Part shown: positions 30,018 to 38,262 of the stretch, piece after piece
Numbering within the stretch: the stretch's first letter is position 1
How the letters are laid out: the number at the start of each line of letters is the position of its first letter
Origin: a virus
Length of the DNA: 38,262 bases
IMG/VR virus record: IMGVR_UViG_3300032224_000032
Location: 1-38,262 of that record
Strand: one strand, 5' to 3'
Notes under the pieces: generated by a model
What the model was told of the DNA's origin: nothing
Seen by the model: the letters and a program-made list of their open reading frames with translations, nothing else
Databases searched by the model: none
Program-made: the position numbers and the translations under genes

Positions 30018-31820
30018 ATGTATTCTAACGGAATAATGGGACTAAACGCGCCAGTAATTGGGCAGAACGACGTCTATCCCGGAAGCAATCAAAGTGCATC
30101 TGAGTATGCTACTTCTGCACAAACGCCTGTAAGTTCTTCTGCAATTAACGCGGGATATGACCCCAAGACCGATGCCTATAGCGGGCAAATGATGGCTAAA
30201 GGTGGTATTACCTCTATACGGCGTTTTGAGGAGGGCGGCCCCACCCAAGGTAATTTTGATGATAGCGGTAGATATATAGAAGCCAAACCTGCTTATTCTA
30301 ATGATGATAACGGGAACTTAGTTGATAAAAGCGGAGCAATTGTAGCTACTAAGGAAGCTCGTGATGACCCATATATTAGTCCTATTGCAAGTGATCCTAC
30401 AGAAATTCAATCTTTATATGATTTAAAAAAATCAGATCCGAAACAATTTTACAGTACAGTTGCTGATAAATTAGGCAGTACTATTATTGGAAAGTATCAA
30501 GGAAATGATAACTACGATAACGAATATAACCAGCTTCAGAAGATTAAAGAAATAGATCCAGCGGCTTATTATAAGAATGAGCTTGGCTTTAAAGCGCATC
30601 AAATGGGTTGGCAAGTGGGCCAAAACCGTGGTGAAAGAAACACCGCAAACCAAGAAGCAATTAAAAGCATGATACCAGAAGCACAAAAAGCTGGCCTTTC
30701 TACAGATCAAATTGATTCTATTGTTAGCCAAAACTTTGGGCAAGCCCGCAATCAAAATGTACAACGTATAGCTAATTTGGCTGAAACTGGTGGATCTGGA
30801 TTTAGCTTTCAAAAAGATGTTCAACCCGGGCTAACAATGCTTGCTTTAGCTGCTGGGGCAGCAGCCGCGCCAGAGTTTTTGCCAGCATTACAAGGTGTTG
30901 CTGGCGCTGGTGCTACCGAAGCTGGTATTGGGGCTGGAGCTGGCGCAGATGTATTTGGTGGTTTAGCTGGCACGAGTGGATCATATGGTGGTCTTACTGC
31001 GGCGGAACAAGCTGCTGCTATTACTGCCGCTACTCCTGCGGCTACTACTGTACCTAGTGGAATTGCTGCTCTTGAGGCTGCCAATGCCGTTCCTAGTGGA
31101 TCACTTACTGAGGCGCAATTAGCTAAATTAGCTGCTACACAAGCAGCAGAAGATGCAGGTGCTGTTGTTGGTACTGGACCTGCTCCTGCTGGAAGTGGAA
31201 TACTCGGAAATACATATGGTGCTACGCCTTGGATAACCGCATCAAATGCTGCAAAAGCTGCTTTAGGTTTAAAACTTTTAAGCAGTGGGGCTGGAGGCGC
31301 TGGCGGTGATTCAGGAGGAGGTGCTGGTACTCAAGCTAGTACACAATCTAGCAACCCAACATATACTACAACTACTTCTACCCCAACTAGAGCGCCATCC
31401 GCACAAAGCCCCGCAATGGTTTCTTTTCCAACCATGAGTTCTAATCAGAATATGGGTTCAGTATATAACCCATATCTTTTTAACTACCAAACAAGAAACG
31501 CGGCCCAAGGTGGTCTTATGTACGCTGATGGCGGGATTGCAGATTTAGGCGGATATGCTGCGGGCGGTAAGTTGTTAAAGGGTCCCGGAGATGGAATGAG
31601 TGATAGTATTGTGGCTAATATTGGCGGACAACAGCCCGCTCGTTTAGCTGATGGAGAATTTGTAATACCAGCAGATGTAGTGAGTCATCTAGGTAACGGC
31701 TCTACTGATGCTGGAGCCAAGCATTTATACAAAATGATGGACAAGATTCGCAGAGCTAGGACAGGAAACCCTAAGCAGGGTAAACAGATTAACGCAGATA
31801 AGTTTTTACCAAGGAATTAA
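30018..31820 (+). CDS. Internal virion (ejection-type) protein 1
   Basis: 600 residues. Polar N-terminal part containing MAKGGITSIRRFEEGG and DSGRYIEAK (matched in the small protein at 10696), a helical region (about 130-260), a long Ala/Gly-rich stretch (about 275-440), and a C-terminal signature GPGDGMSDSIVANI then ARLADGEFVIPADVVSHLGN, shared by many environmental podovirus internal proteins. The family is linked to virion internal proteins and not to a known enzyme. Its place ahead of two more large internal proteins and the transglycosylase gene supports ejection with DNA. Confidence 0.65.
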   Translation: MYSNGIMGLNAPVIGQNDVYPGSNQSASEYATSAQTPVSSSAINAGYDPKTDAYSGQMMAKGGITSIRRFEEGGPTQGNFDDSGRYIEAKPAYSNDDNGNLVDKSGAIVATKEARDDPYISPIASDPTEIQSLYDLKKSDPKQFYSTVADKLGSTIIGKYQGNDNYDNEYNQLQKIKEIDPAAYYKNELGFKAHQMGWQVGQNRGERNTANQEAIKSMIPEAQKAGLSTDQIDSIVSQNFGQARNQNVQRIANLAETGGSGFSFQKDVQPGLTMLALAAGAAAAPEFLPALQGVAGAGATEAGIGAGAGADVFGGLAGTSGSYGGLTAAEQAAAITAATPAATTVPSGIAALEAANAVPSGSLTEAQLAKLAATQAAEDAGAVVGTGPAPAGSGILGNTYGATPWITASNAAKAALGLKLLSSGAGGAGGDSGGGAGTQASTQSSNPTYTTTTSTPTRAPSAQSPAMVSFPTMSSNQNMGSVYNPYLFNYQTRNAAQGGLMYADGGIADLGGYAAGGKLLKGPGDGMSDSIVANIGGQQPARLADGEFVIPADVVSHLGNGSTDAGAKHLYKMMDKIRRARTGNPKQGKQINADKFLPRN

Positions 31821-31823
31821 ATT

Positions 31824-32987
31824 ATGGATAATCCATTCGCCCCAAACACCTTACCATCAAGCCCAACAAGCCAGCAGACCACAAATCAAACGACTACTGG
31901 AACAAATACTGGCACCTTATCTCCCTATATACAGCCTTATGTTTCTGATTATTTAACCCGTAGTCAAAACTTAATTGCAAATCAACAAACTCCAGCTTTA
32001 CTAAATCAATCTTATGTTGGTGCAGCTAATTTACAACTTCCTACTGGTTTTGCAAAAGGTTCTGCTTTAGCTCAAGCTGGCGGACAAGGAAATTTAAGCA
32101 CTGCTCCTATCGCTTTAGGCTACGGCTCACAAGGCGCACAATATGGCGCTCAAGGTCTTCAATATGGTCAAACAGGCGCAGCAATGGGAACTGCGGCTAG
32201 CCGAGCTGGTGATATGTATACACAGCAGGCCACAAGTCCAGAGGCAATGGCACAGTATATGTCCCCATACATGCAAAATGTGGTGGATTATCAAAAACAA
32301 CAAGCAATTAGAGATTATCAAATTCAAGCCCCTCAGATGGCTGCTCAATCTGTGGGCGCAGGTGCATTTGGTGGCAATCGTTTAGCCCTTCAACAATCAG
32401 AGGCTAATCGTGGGCTACAGAATCGTTTGGCTGGCATTGAAGCTACAGGGCAACAACAAGCATTTCAAAACGCCCAACAAGCTCAACAGTTTGGTTCTAC
32501 ATTAGGACTTCAAGGACTTCAGGCTGGTATGCAGGGTCAGCAAGTAGGTTTACAAGGGCTTGGTACAGCAATGCAAGGAACACAAATTGGTTTACAAGGT
32601 GTTGGCGGAGCGCAAGCCGGATACTCTGGAGCTACTACAGCCGGTGGTACTTTAGGTAATATTGCAGCGCAAGAATCTCAAGCTAAGTTGGCTCAGTTGG
32701 CTCTGCAAAATCAATTTGGTTTACAACAACAAAACTTCCCATACCAACAACTTCAATTTGCAAACCAACAATTATCTGGATTGCCAATTACTAGCCAAAC
32801 ATCAACAGGAACAAATCAAGGCGTTCAACAAGGAACAATAGCTGGTCCTAGTGGACTCTCTCAAGGACTTGGTCTTTTAACTTCCTTAGGTGGCGCTGGT
32901 TTAATGTACAAAGCATTAGGATTTAAAAAAGGTGGCCTTGTTAGTTCTGGTTTAAATGACATTCGCTTGCATCAATTATTAGGTTAA
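31824..32987 (+). CDS. Internal virion (ejection-type) protein 2, Gln/Gly/Ala-rich
   Basis: 387 residues, very rich in Gln, Gly, Ala and Leu. N-terminal Thr/Gln-rich disordered part, then Q-rich helical repeats (Q(F/Y)G..LGLQGLQAGMQGQQVGLQGL, about 215-260) built on an LQG/MQG period. It ends FKKGGLVSSGLNDIRLHQLLG, with the same KKGG-V element as the small proteins at 10696-11746. It is probably inside the head and co-ejected with its neighbours. No enzyme motif. It starts three bases after the previous stop. Confidence 0.6.
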   Translation: MDNPFAPNTLPSSPTSQQTTNQTTTGTNTGTLSPYIQPYVSDYLTRSQNLIANQQTPALLNQSYVGAANLQLPTGFAKGSALAQAGGQGNLSTAPIALGYGSQGAQYGAQGLQYGQTGAAMGTAASRAGDMYTQQATSPEAMAQYMSPYMQNVVDYQKQQAIRDYQIQAPQMAAQSVGAGAFGGNRLALQQSEANRGLQNRLAGIEATGQQQAFQNAQQAQQFGSTLGLQGLQAGMQGQQVGLQGLGTAMQGTQIGLQGVGGAQAGYSGATTAGGTLGNIAAQESQAKLAQLALQNQFGLQQQNFPYQQLQFANQQLSGLPITSQTSTGTNQGVQQGTIAGPSGLSQGLGLLTSLGGAGLMYKALGFKKGGLVSSGLNDIRLHQLLG

Positions 32988-32989
32988 CT

Positions 32990-34870
32990 ATGAATATTGC
33001 ACAATTATCTGAACAGTTAAAAGATGTGCCACAAGGCACATTAATCAACTACGCCCGCGATCCTAATAGCGTAGTTCCTCAATTCTTAGCTTTGGCTGAG
33101 ATTCAACGCCGCCAACATTTACAGAATGCGCCACAACCTCCAGCATCTACTGTAGCTGTGGACGTATTAAATGAAGCAGCGCCTCAGCCTCAAGTACCAC
33201 AAGTTCCACAAGGAATTCCTCAAGGCATTCCTCAAGCATTACCTCGGCAAATGCCACCACAGATGGCTCTTCCAGAGAACCAGCCCGGAGTTGTTCAGTT
33301 GCCTACAGGTATGCCACAAGGCATGGCTGGTGGTGGAATTGTGGCTTTTGCTAATGGTGGAGAAGCTGATGATGAAGATGCTGATGAAGAAGATCTTCAA
33401 GCATTAAGAGATGAAAATAAAATGATGGCAATGCTTGCTAGAATTAAGGCAAGCACAGGTAATGCAATTGCTGGTATTCCACGAGTTCTTGAATCAGTTA
33501 AAGATTCATTGCCTCGTTCTTATGAAGCAGAAAAAGCTGCAGTAGAGCAAGTTAAGCGTACTGGAATTCCTGCTTCCAAAAGAGGCACACATCCATATGA
33601 AGCTGATGCTATTGCAGCCGCCAAACAAGTTGGCTTAGATCCAGAACTTATGCTCCATGCTTTATATAAAGAAACTGGTGGACATAAAGACCCGGCTCGC
33701 GCGGTATCTAGATCTGGTGCTTTTGGTCCCATGCAGCTAATGGAAGCCGCTGCCAAAGAAGTTGGCGTTAATCGTAAAGATCCATATGAAAACTTGTTGG
33801 GTGGCGCTCGTTATTTAAAAAAACAAGTGGATACCTTTAAGGATCCTACATTGGGTTTAGCTTCTTATAATGCTGGTCCCGGTCGAGTATCTGAAATGCT
33901 TAAACGTGGACGCGGAATTGAATCCTTGCCAATAGAAACACAAAGTTATGTTAAGTATTCAAGTGGCGGTGGAATTAAAGGATATAGCGGAACTGATCAA
34001 GATAGCCTTGTTGGAGAAGATCCATACGGCAGGGGTGATTTTATGCCAAAACAACCGCAATACATAGATGATGCCTATGCGCCATTTGAAAGTGCATACA
34101 ATCCAGCAACTACTGCTGGAACATACATAGATGATGCATATTCGCCATATTCATCTGAAGATTTATATGGAACAAAACCACCAAAATCATTGGATGCTTT
34201 TGAACAGTTTATTGCTAGAAATGCTAAAGAACGTGAGGCTTTAAAAGCTGGTTCTTTACAGGATGTAGCGCTTGCAATAATGCAAGGTGGATTTGGAATA
34301 ATGGGTGGCACATCTCCATATTTAGCGGCTAATATTGGTAAGGGTGCCGAACAAGGCATTAGTACTTATGGCGCGTTAAAGAAAGCCCGTTCTGCTGATT
34401 TAGCCAATTTAGAAAAATCTGAATTAAGTGGATTGCGAGCCAAAGAATTATCTGATCTTAAAAATCTTGAAATAGAAGGCATTAAACAAAGGGCAGCAGC
34501 TAATCTTGAAGAAAGAAAACGCGCAGATATAGCTTCTCTTGATAGAAAAAAAACAGAAGATATTGTTAGGCAAGAGCAGTTTGCACAAAAACGTGTAGAT
34601 GCAGCAAAAGATAACTATAAACAATATATGACTATGCTAGAAGCATCTATCAAATCTCGTTTTCCGCTTGGAGAAATGGATCCAAAATATGCTAAAGCTA
34701 GGGCAGAGGTTTTTGCAACAGATCCAAGGTTAAAACAATTGGAGATGCAAGCATTTCCAGATTTAGTTAATGCAATACCTGTGGCTCCTGTTAGTGGATT
34801 GCCAGCAACTGTTGAAAAAGGCGGTAAAACATACGTATTACAACCCAATGGCAAATACATCGAGAAATAA
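32990..34870 (+). CDS. Internal virion protein with lytic transglycosylase (SLT) domain
   Basis: 626 residues. A Pro/Gln-rich N-terminus (40-110), a GGGIVAFANGG element, then an SLT-type transglycosylase domain (about 198-310): catalytic Glu228 in LYKETGG, SGAFGPMQLM (242-251) and the closing ASYNAGPGRV (291-300). It cuts peptidoglycan locally when ejected, letting the tail channel cross the wall. After this YIDDAY(A/S)P is repeated (358-365 and 379-386, 63 bases apart), then a long charged coiled coil (about 440-560). Comparable to T7 gp16-type function though not homologous throughout. Confidence 0.82.
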   Translation: MNIAQLSEQLKDVPQGTLINYARDPNSVVPQFLALAEIQRRQHLQNAPQPPASTVAVDVLNEAAPQPQVPQVPQGIPQGIPQALPRQMPPQMALPENQPGVVQLPTGMPQGMAGGGIVAFANGGEADDEDADEEDLQALRDENKMMAMLARIKASTGNAIAGIPRVLESVKDSLPRSYEAEKAAVEQVKRTGIPASKRGTHPYEADAIAAAKQVGLDPELMLHALYKETGGHKDPARAVSRSGAFGPMQLMEAAAKEVGVNRKDPYENLLGGARYLKKQVDTFKDPTLGLASYNAGPGRVSEMLKRGRGIESLPIETQSYVKYSSGGGIKGYSGTDQDSLVGEDPYGRGDFMPKQPQYIDDAYAPFESAYNPATTAGTYIDDAYSPYSSEDLYGTKPPKSLDAFEQFIARNAKEREALKAGSLQDVALAIMQGGFGIMGGTSPYLAANIGKGAEQGISTYGALKKARSADLANLEKSELSGLRAKELSDLKNLEIEGIKQRAAANLEERKRADIASLDRKKTEDIVRQEQFAQKRVDAAKDNYKQYMTMLEASIKSRFPLGEMDPKYAKARAEVFATDPRLKQLEMQAFPDLVNAIPVAPVSGLPATVEKGGKTYVLQPNGKYIEK

Positions 34871-34873
34871 TAC

Positions 34874-37800
34874 ATGGCACAAGAGTTTACCCCTGAAGAG
34901 TTGGGAATTATTCCAACTCAACGTGAGTTTTCCCCAGAAGAACTTGGTATTGGTGTAGCAGAAAAGCCTCAAAAATCTGGGTTAAGCGCGGCATTTCAGC
35001 GCGGCGCTGAACAATTTGGCTCTTCGATTAAAACAGCAGCAGAATCCGTTACTAAAGGCGGTGAGGAAGCCGCTAGAGGCGCTCAGGCACGTCAAGCAGA
35101 TATTCAGCGTAGATTGGGTGAAGGTGCAAGCTTAGAGCGTTTACAGAAGGTTTACGAAGAAAAAGGAATATTTCCTGCTGCAAAAGAATTGGCTGGCATG
35201 GTTCCCACTGCTATTGTTGAACAAGCTCCTAATATTGGAGCTACATTAGCTGGTGCTGGAGCAGGAGCTTTAGCTGGATCGGCAGTATTTCCCGGTGTTG
35301 GAACTGTTATTGGCGGTGCGTTAGGCGCATTTGCTCCATCCTATATTCAACAATATGGCGGCAATATTCAACGCCAAGCAGAAGCTCAAGCTGCTCAGGG
35401 TAAACCCTTAGATATTAATCTTGGTGCAGCAGCAGGAACTGCGGTTCCAATGGCTGGATTAGACGTCCTTGGAACGTTTATTCCGTTGGGCGGAAATATG
35501 GTTGCCAAGATTCTTGGACCAACTGCTGGTAAGTTATTAACAACAGGAGGATCTAAAGCGGTAGAAGAGGGTTTGCTAGCTACTATCACCAAAGGTACGC
35601 TAACAGGTATTGCTGCTGAAGTACCAACTGAGGTTACTCAGCAAATGCTTGAGCGGGCGCAAGCAGGGCTATCCCTTACAGATGCTGATGCCTTGAAAGA
35701 ATACGGAGAAACAGCCTTTGCCGTATCTTTACTTGGCCCAATAGGTATTATCGGTCGTGTATCTAATAAGGCACAGGCTGGTAGAGATTTAGCACAAACA
35801 CAAAAATTAGCGGCAGAAACAAATCAGCAGCAAGAAATAAACATACCGGTTACTGATGCTGAAGATCCACAAACATTATATGTTGCGCCAACTGGTGAAG
35901 TATCTTCATCTATAGATCAACTGAATGAATCTTTAAAATATAAGCAATACTATCAAGATTTAACTACGCCAAGCCCAGAAGTTTATGCAAATCCCGGCGA
36001 TCAAGAAGCGATTATGGCAGCTCGTATGGAAGAGGCAAGAAAATACTCTCCAGCAATGCAAAAGCTTAACAAAATAGAAGCCAATAGAATTCAGCGCCAA
36101 GCAGAACAACAAGTTAAAAAAGATGTTGAAAAAACTAAAATATCAGAATTTACAAAAGCTGCGTTTGAGAATGGCGTTATTCTTCCACCATCACCAGAAG
36201 TAGTTGAGGCAGAACGTGCAAAAACTGTTAGTTTTCATAATTTCCGCACAGTTGCTAGACAGGTTGGCAACAAAGTTGAGGTCTATGAAGGTGTATTAAA
36301 TAACAAAGGCAAAATTAATGTTAAAGATCCAGTAACAGGTAAAACATTAACATTCAACCCAAATAACCCAAACATTGTAATTGATCCTACTGAAAAAGAT
36401 ATCTACGCCCTTGAAACTCGCGGGCTTGGAGAAGACTTAAAAACTGTAGATAAAGAAATTATAAAAGCTGATAAAGAAACCAAAACACAGCAATCTGCAT
36501 TTGGGGATTGGATTAAACAGAATCCTATTAGAGACTCTGACGTAATGGACATTCTTCCAGAGGCTGTTTCCCCAACCAAAAAAGGTTATTCCATTAAAAG
36601 GGACGCCAAGCCATTCTTTACTAAAGACGGTAGCGCATTAGATGATCTTGCTGCTAGGGCTTTTGAGGCTGGACTAATGACTCAGGCTGAGTTTGAAAGT
36701 ACCAAAGACAATGGCGGAGTTAATGCTTTTATTAGAAAGCTGGAACAAGTCTATAGGAAAGAGCCGGTAGAAACAGCGGCAAATCAAGACGCATTTGCTA
36801 AAATTCAATCACTTAGTAATGAAAAAGATAACCTAGAAAAAGAACTAGAAAAACGCCAGCAAAATCTTGCAGAGCCAACTGAACAAGAAATTGTTAATAG
36901 ACAGGCCCCATTTATAGCAGCAGAACCAGCTACGCCAATTACAATAGCTCAAGCAGAACAATTAGAGCCAGTAACCCCATCAACCAATGTTTCACCTGAG
37001 GGTGATTTAAGGTTTGAAGTTCCTTATGAATTCTCGGTAAAAGCCAGACAGGATATGAGCAAGATCATTCCGCGTCTTGCTAAAACGTTGGATAAGATGG
37101 GATTGCAAAAAATCAATATCAATCTATCAAAAAATCTTAAGGCTATGATTGATGGAAAAATTACTAAAGTAAACGGTACATACTTAAACCGTATCATTAG
37201 CTTATGTTTAGATAATCCAAATATTGAAGCTACTCTCCACCACGAAGCTATCCATGCTTTAAAAGAAATGGGGCTATTCTCTCCTAAAGAATGGGCTGTA
37301 TTATCAAAGCGGGCTAAAGAACAATGGATAGATAAGTACAACATTAAGACACGCTATCCTAATGCTAGCCCAGAAGTTCAGATAGAAGAAGCCATTGCTT
37401 CTGCATTCCCAAACTACATGAAACAAGTTGGGCAACCTCGTGGATTGTTGCAGCGCATTAAAGATTTTGTACAAAAGGTAGGAAACGTATTCCGTGGCCT
37501 AGGATTTAATACTTCTGAATCTGTATTTGGTAAGGCAGCAGAAGGGCGGTTAACTGGAGAAGGTAAAACAATAATACCTAGAACTGAAACATTAGCTGAA
37601 ATTCCAACCAAAGAAAAGCTTAAAGCACCAATGACCGGTGTAGATCCAGCCTATGCTGAAAAGTTATTAAATCAATTTAGCGCCAAAAAAGAAACTGTTG
37701 CAGAACGTCTTAAGGGGCTTAGAGAAAACTTTTCTGAAAGGCTTATAACTGGATTGTTTGATGAGTTTCGTTCAATCAAAAGGTTTAGTGAAGAAGCCTA

Positions 37801-38262
37801 TATGATGGCTCGTATATCTAAATCTATTGATGGCGGTTTACAGGGCCTTCTAGAGTATGGTCAAGTATTTAATGACGGCGGTGCTTTAAATATCAAACCC
37901 GGCACTAAAGGCTTGTTAGATATCCTTGCCCCCATTGGTAAAGAAGTAGATCAATACCAGATATGGAAAGCCTTAAACCGTGACGCTGCATTGCCATTAG
38001 AAAAGCGTTCTTTTACTCCTGAGTTGTTAGCAGGGAAAGACCAATTGGCTCAGGGAACTCTTGACGGAAAATCCCGTAAGGTGCTTTATGAAACCGCATT
38101 AAAAGAAGAAAATGAGTTAAACAAGTCCGTACTTAAGGTGGCCTTAGACGCTGGCGTTATTGATAAGTACGCATTTAAACGTTTTTCTGATGATATGTAT
38201 TACATTCCATTCTATAAGATCATGGAAGACGGAGACGTAGCTTCTGTTTCTAAATCTTCTAA
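34874..38262 (+). CDS. Large polyvalent-type virion protein with HExxH motif (partial)
   Basis: Open from ATG 34874 to the window edge: at least 1129 residues, C-terminus missing. N-terminus repeats EFTPEELGI / EFSPEELGI (4-12, 18-26). A long Gly/Ala-rich hydrophobic stretch (about 115-160, GATLAGAGAGALAG then GGALGAFAP) could insert in a membrane. A charged middle (about 310-715) has coiled-coil segments. HHEAIHAL contains the zinc-protease motif HEAIH (790-794). The last part resembles large polyvalent-protein-associated domains of giant phage ejection proteins. Probably packaged and ejected with DNA; the metalloprotease role is inferred from the motif, and downstream zinc ligands were not identified. 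Confidence 0.65.
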   Translation, partial: MAQEFTPEELGIIPTQREFSPEELGIGVAEKPQKSGLSAAFQRGAEQFGSSIKTAAESVTKGGEEAARGAQARQADIQRRLGEGASLERLQKVYEEKGIFPAAKELAGMVPTAIVEQAPNIGATLAGAGAGALAGSAVFPGVGTVIGGALGAFAPSYIQQYGGNIQRQAEAQAAQGKPLDINLGAAAGTAVPMAGLDVLGTFIPLGGNMVAKILGPTAGKLLTTGGSKAVEEGLLATITKGTLTGIAAEVPTEVTQQMLERAQAGLSLTDADALKEYGETAFAVSLLGPIGIIGRVSNKAQAGRDLAQTQKLAAETNQQQEINIPVTDAEDPQTLYVAPTGEVSSSIDQLNESLKYKQYYQDLTTPSPEVYANPGDQEAIMAARMEEARKYSPAMQKLNKIEANRIQRQAEQQVKKDVEKTKISEFTKAAFENGVILPPSPEVVEAERAKTVSFHNFRTVARQVGNKVEVYEGVLNNKGKINVKDPVTGKTLTFNPNNPNIVIDPTEKDIYALETRGLGEDLKTVDKEIIKADKETKTQQSAFGDWIKQNPIRDSDVMDILPEAVSPTKKGYSIKRDAKPFFTKDGSALDDLAARAFEAGLMTQAEFESTKDNGGVNAFIRKLEQVYRKEPVETAANQDAFAKIQSLSNEKDNLEKELEKRQQNLAEPTEQEIVNRQAPFIAAEPATPITIAQAEQLEPVTPSTNVSPEGDLRFEVPYEFSVKARQDMSKIIPRLAKTLDKMGLQKININLSKNLKAMIDGKITKVNGTYLNRIISLCLDNPNIEATLHHEAIHALKEMGLFSPKEWAVLSKRAKEQWIDKYNIKTRYPNASPEVQIEEAIASAFPNYMKQVGQPRGLLQRIKDFVQKVGNVFRGLGFNTSESVFGKAAEGRLTGEGKTIIPRTETLAEIPTKEKLKAPMTGVDPAYAEKLLNQFSAKKETVAERLKGLRENFSERLITGLFDEFRSIKRFSEEAYMMARISKSIDGGLQGLLEYGQVFNDGGALNIKPGTKGLLDILAPIGKEVDQYQIWKALNRDAALPLEKRSFTPELLAGKDQLAQGTLDGKSRKVLYETALKEENELNKSVLKVALDAGVIDKYAFKRFSDDMYYIPFYKIMEDGDVASVSKSS

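Noticed and set aside
1-38262. tRNA genes, integrase/attachment site, insertion sequences, CRISPR arrays
   Set aside because: Searched by eye on both strands; no cloverleaf, recombinase, transposase or spacer array was found.

Overview
The window is a continuous stretch of a tailed double-stranded DNA phage genome. All genes lie on the + strand, tightly packed and often overlapping by 1, 4 or 8 bases (TAATG, ATGA). It holds DNA packaging, capsid, head-tail connection, fibre/adhesin, lysis and DNA-ejection genes. There is no tape-measure, tail-tube or sheath gene, but there is a nozzle/tubular-type protein and several large internal virion proteins, one with a lytic transglycosylase domain. 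This points to a short-tailed phage (podovirus-like, similar in layout to T7-, P22- and SU10-type particles). An inner/outer-membrane spanin pair implies a Gram-negative host. A CTGT-N8-ACAG LexA box suits a beta- or gammaproteobacterium. Protein style resembles aquatic environmental phages; the host itself cannot be read from the sequence. No integrase, replication gene, tRNA or CRISPR is seen.

Layout. 1-230: non-coding leader dense with inverted repeats, including a near-perfect LexA/SOS box. 231-2854: small terminase, a stand-alone LexA-type winged-helix protein, large terminase. 2863-8948: portal, a small protein, a GroES-like co-chaperonin, scaffold, a small head-region protein, a probable decoration protein and the major capsid protein, closed by a strong intrinsic terminator (8974-9000). 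9001-9129: a leader with a promoter-like box and a potentially switching RNA structure. 9130-15374: two beta-rich structural proteins, a run of very small Lys/Gly-rich proteins (three sharing a C-terminal RADGC..KGKTKG tag), two connector/adaptor-like proteins, an HNH endonuclease and a zinc-knuckle protein. 15411-25085: fibre and adhesin region, with four paralogous glycine-rich adhesin-like proteins, a protein made of fourteen 22-residue repeats, and fibre chaperone-like genes. 25082-27178: small zinc-ribbon protein, holin-like protein, an unknown membrane protein, i-spanin with an o-spanin nested inside it, and a GH19-type endolysin. 27181-38262: nozzle-like tail protein, a jelly-roll-like fibre/collar protein, and four large internal or ejected proteins; the last runs off the right edge and carries an HExxH metalloprotease motif.

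How it fits together. The terminase pair and portal package DNA into a shell built by scaffold and capsid protein, perhaps helped by host GroEL with the phage co-chaperonin. Connectors, adaptor and nozzle form the short tail. The fibre array gives receptor binding, with clear scope for recombination between paralogues. Holin, endolysin and spanins open the cell. The internal proteins are probably ejected to breach the wall and act in the new host.

Most noteworthy: the SOS box at 170-189 together with a protease-less LexA-like protein between the terminase genes; the structured leader at 9045-9120; the tandem adhesin array; and the recurrent short motifs in the small basic proteins and the internal virion proteins. 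Three small genes (11991-12167, 17416-17586, 25294-25434) and the nested o-spanin (26384-26533) are easily missed. No stretch over 300 bases lacks a gene.
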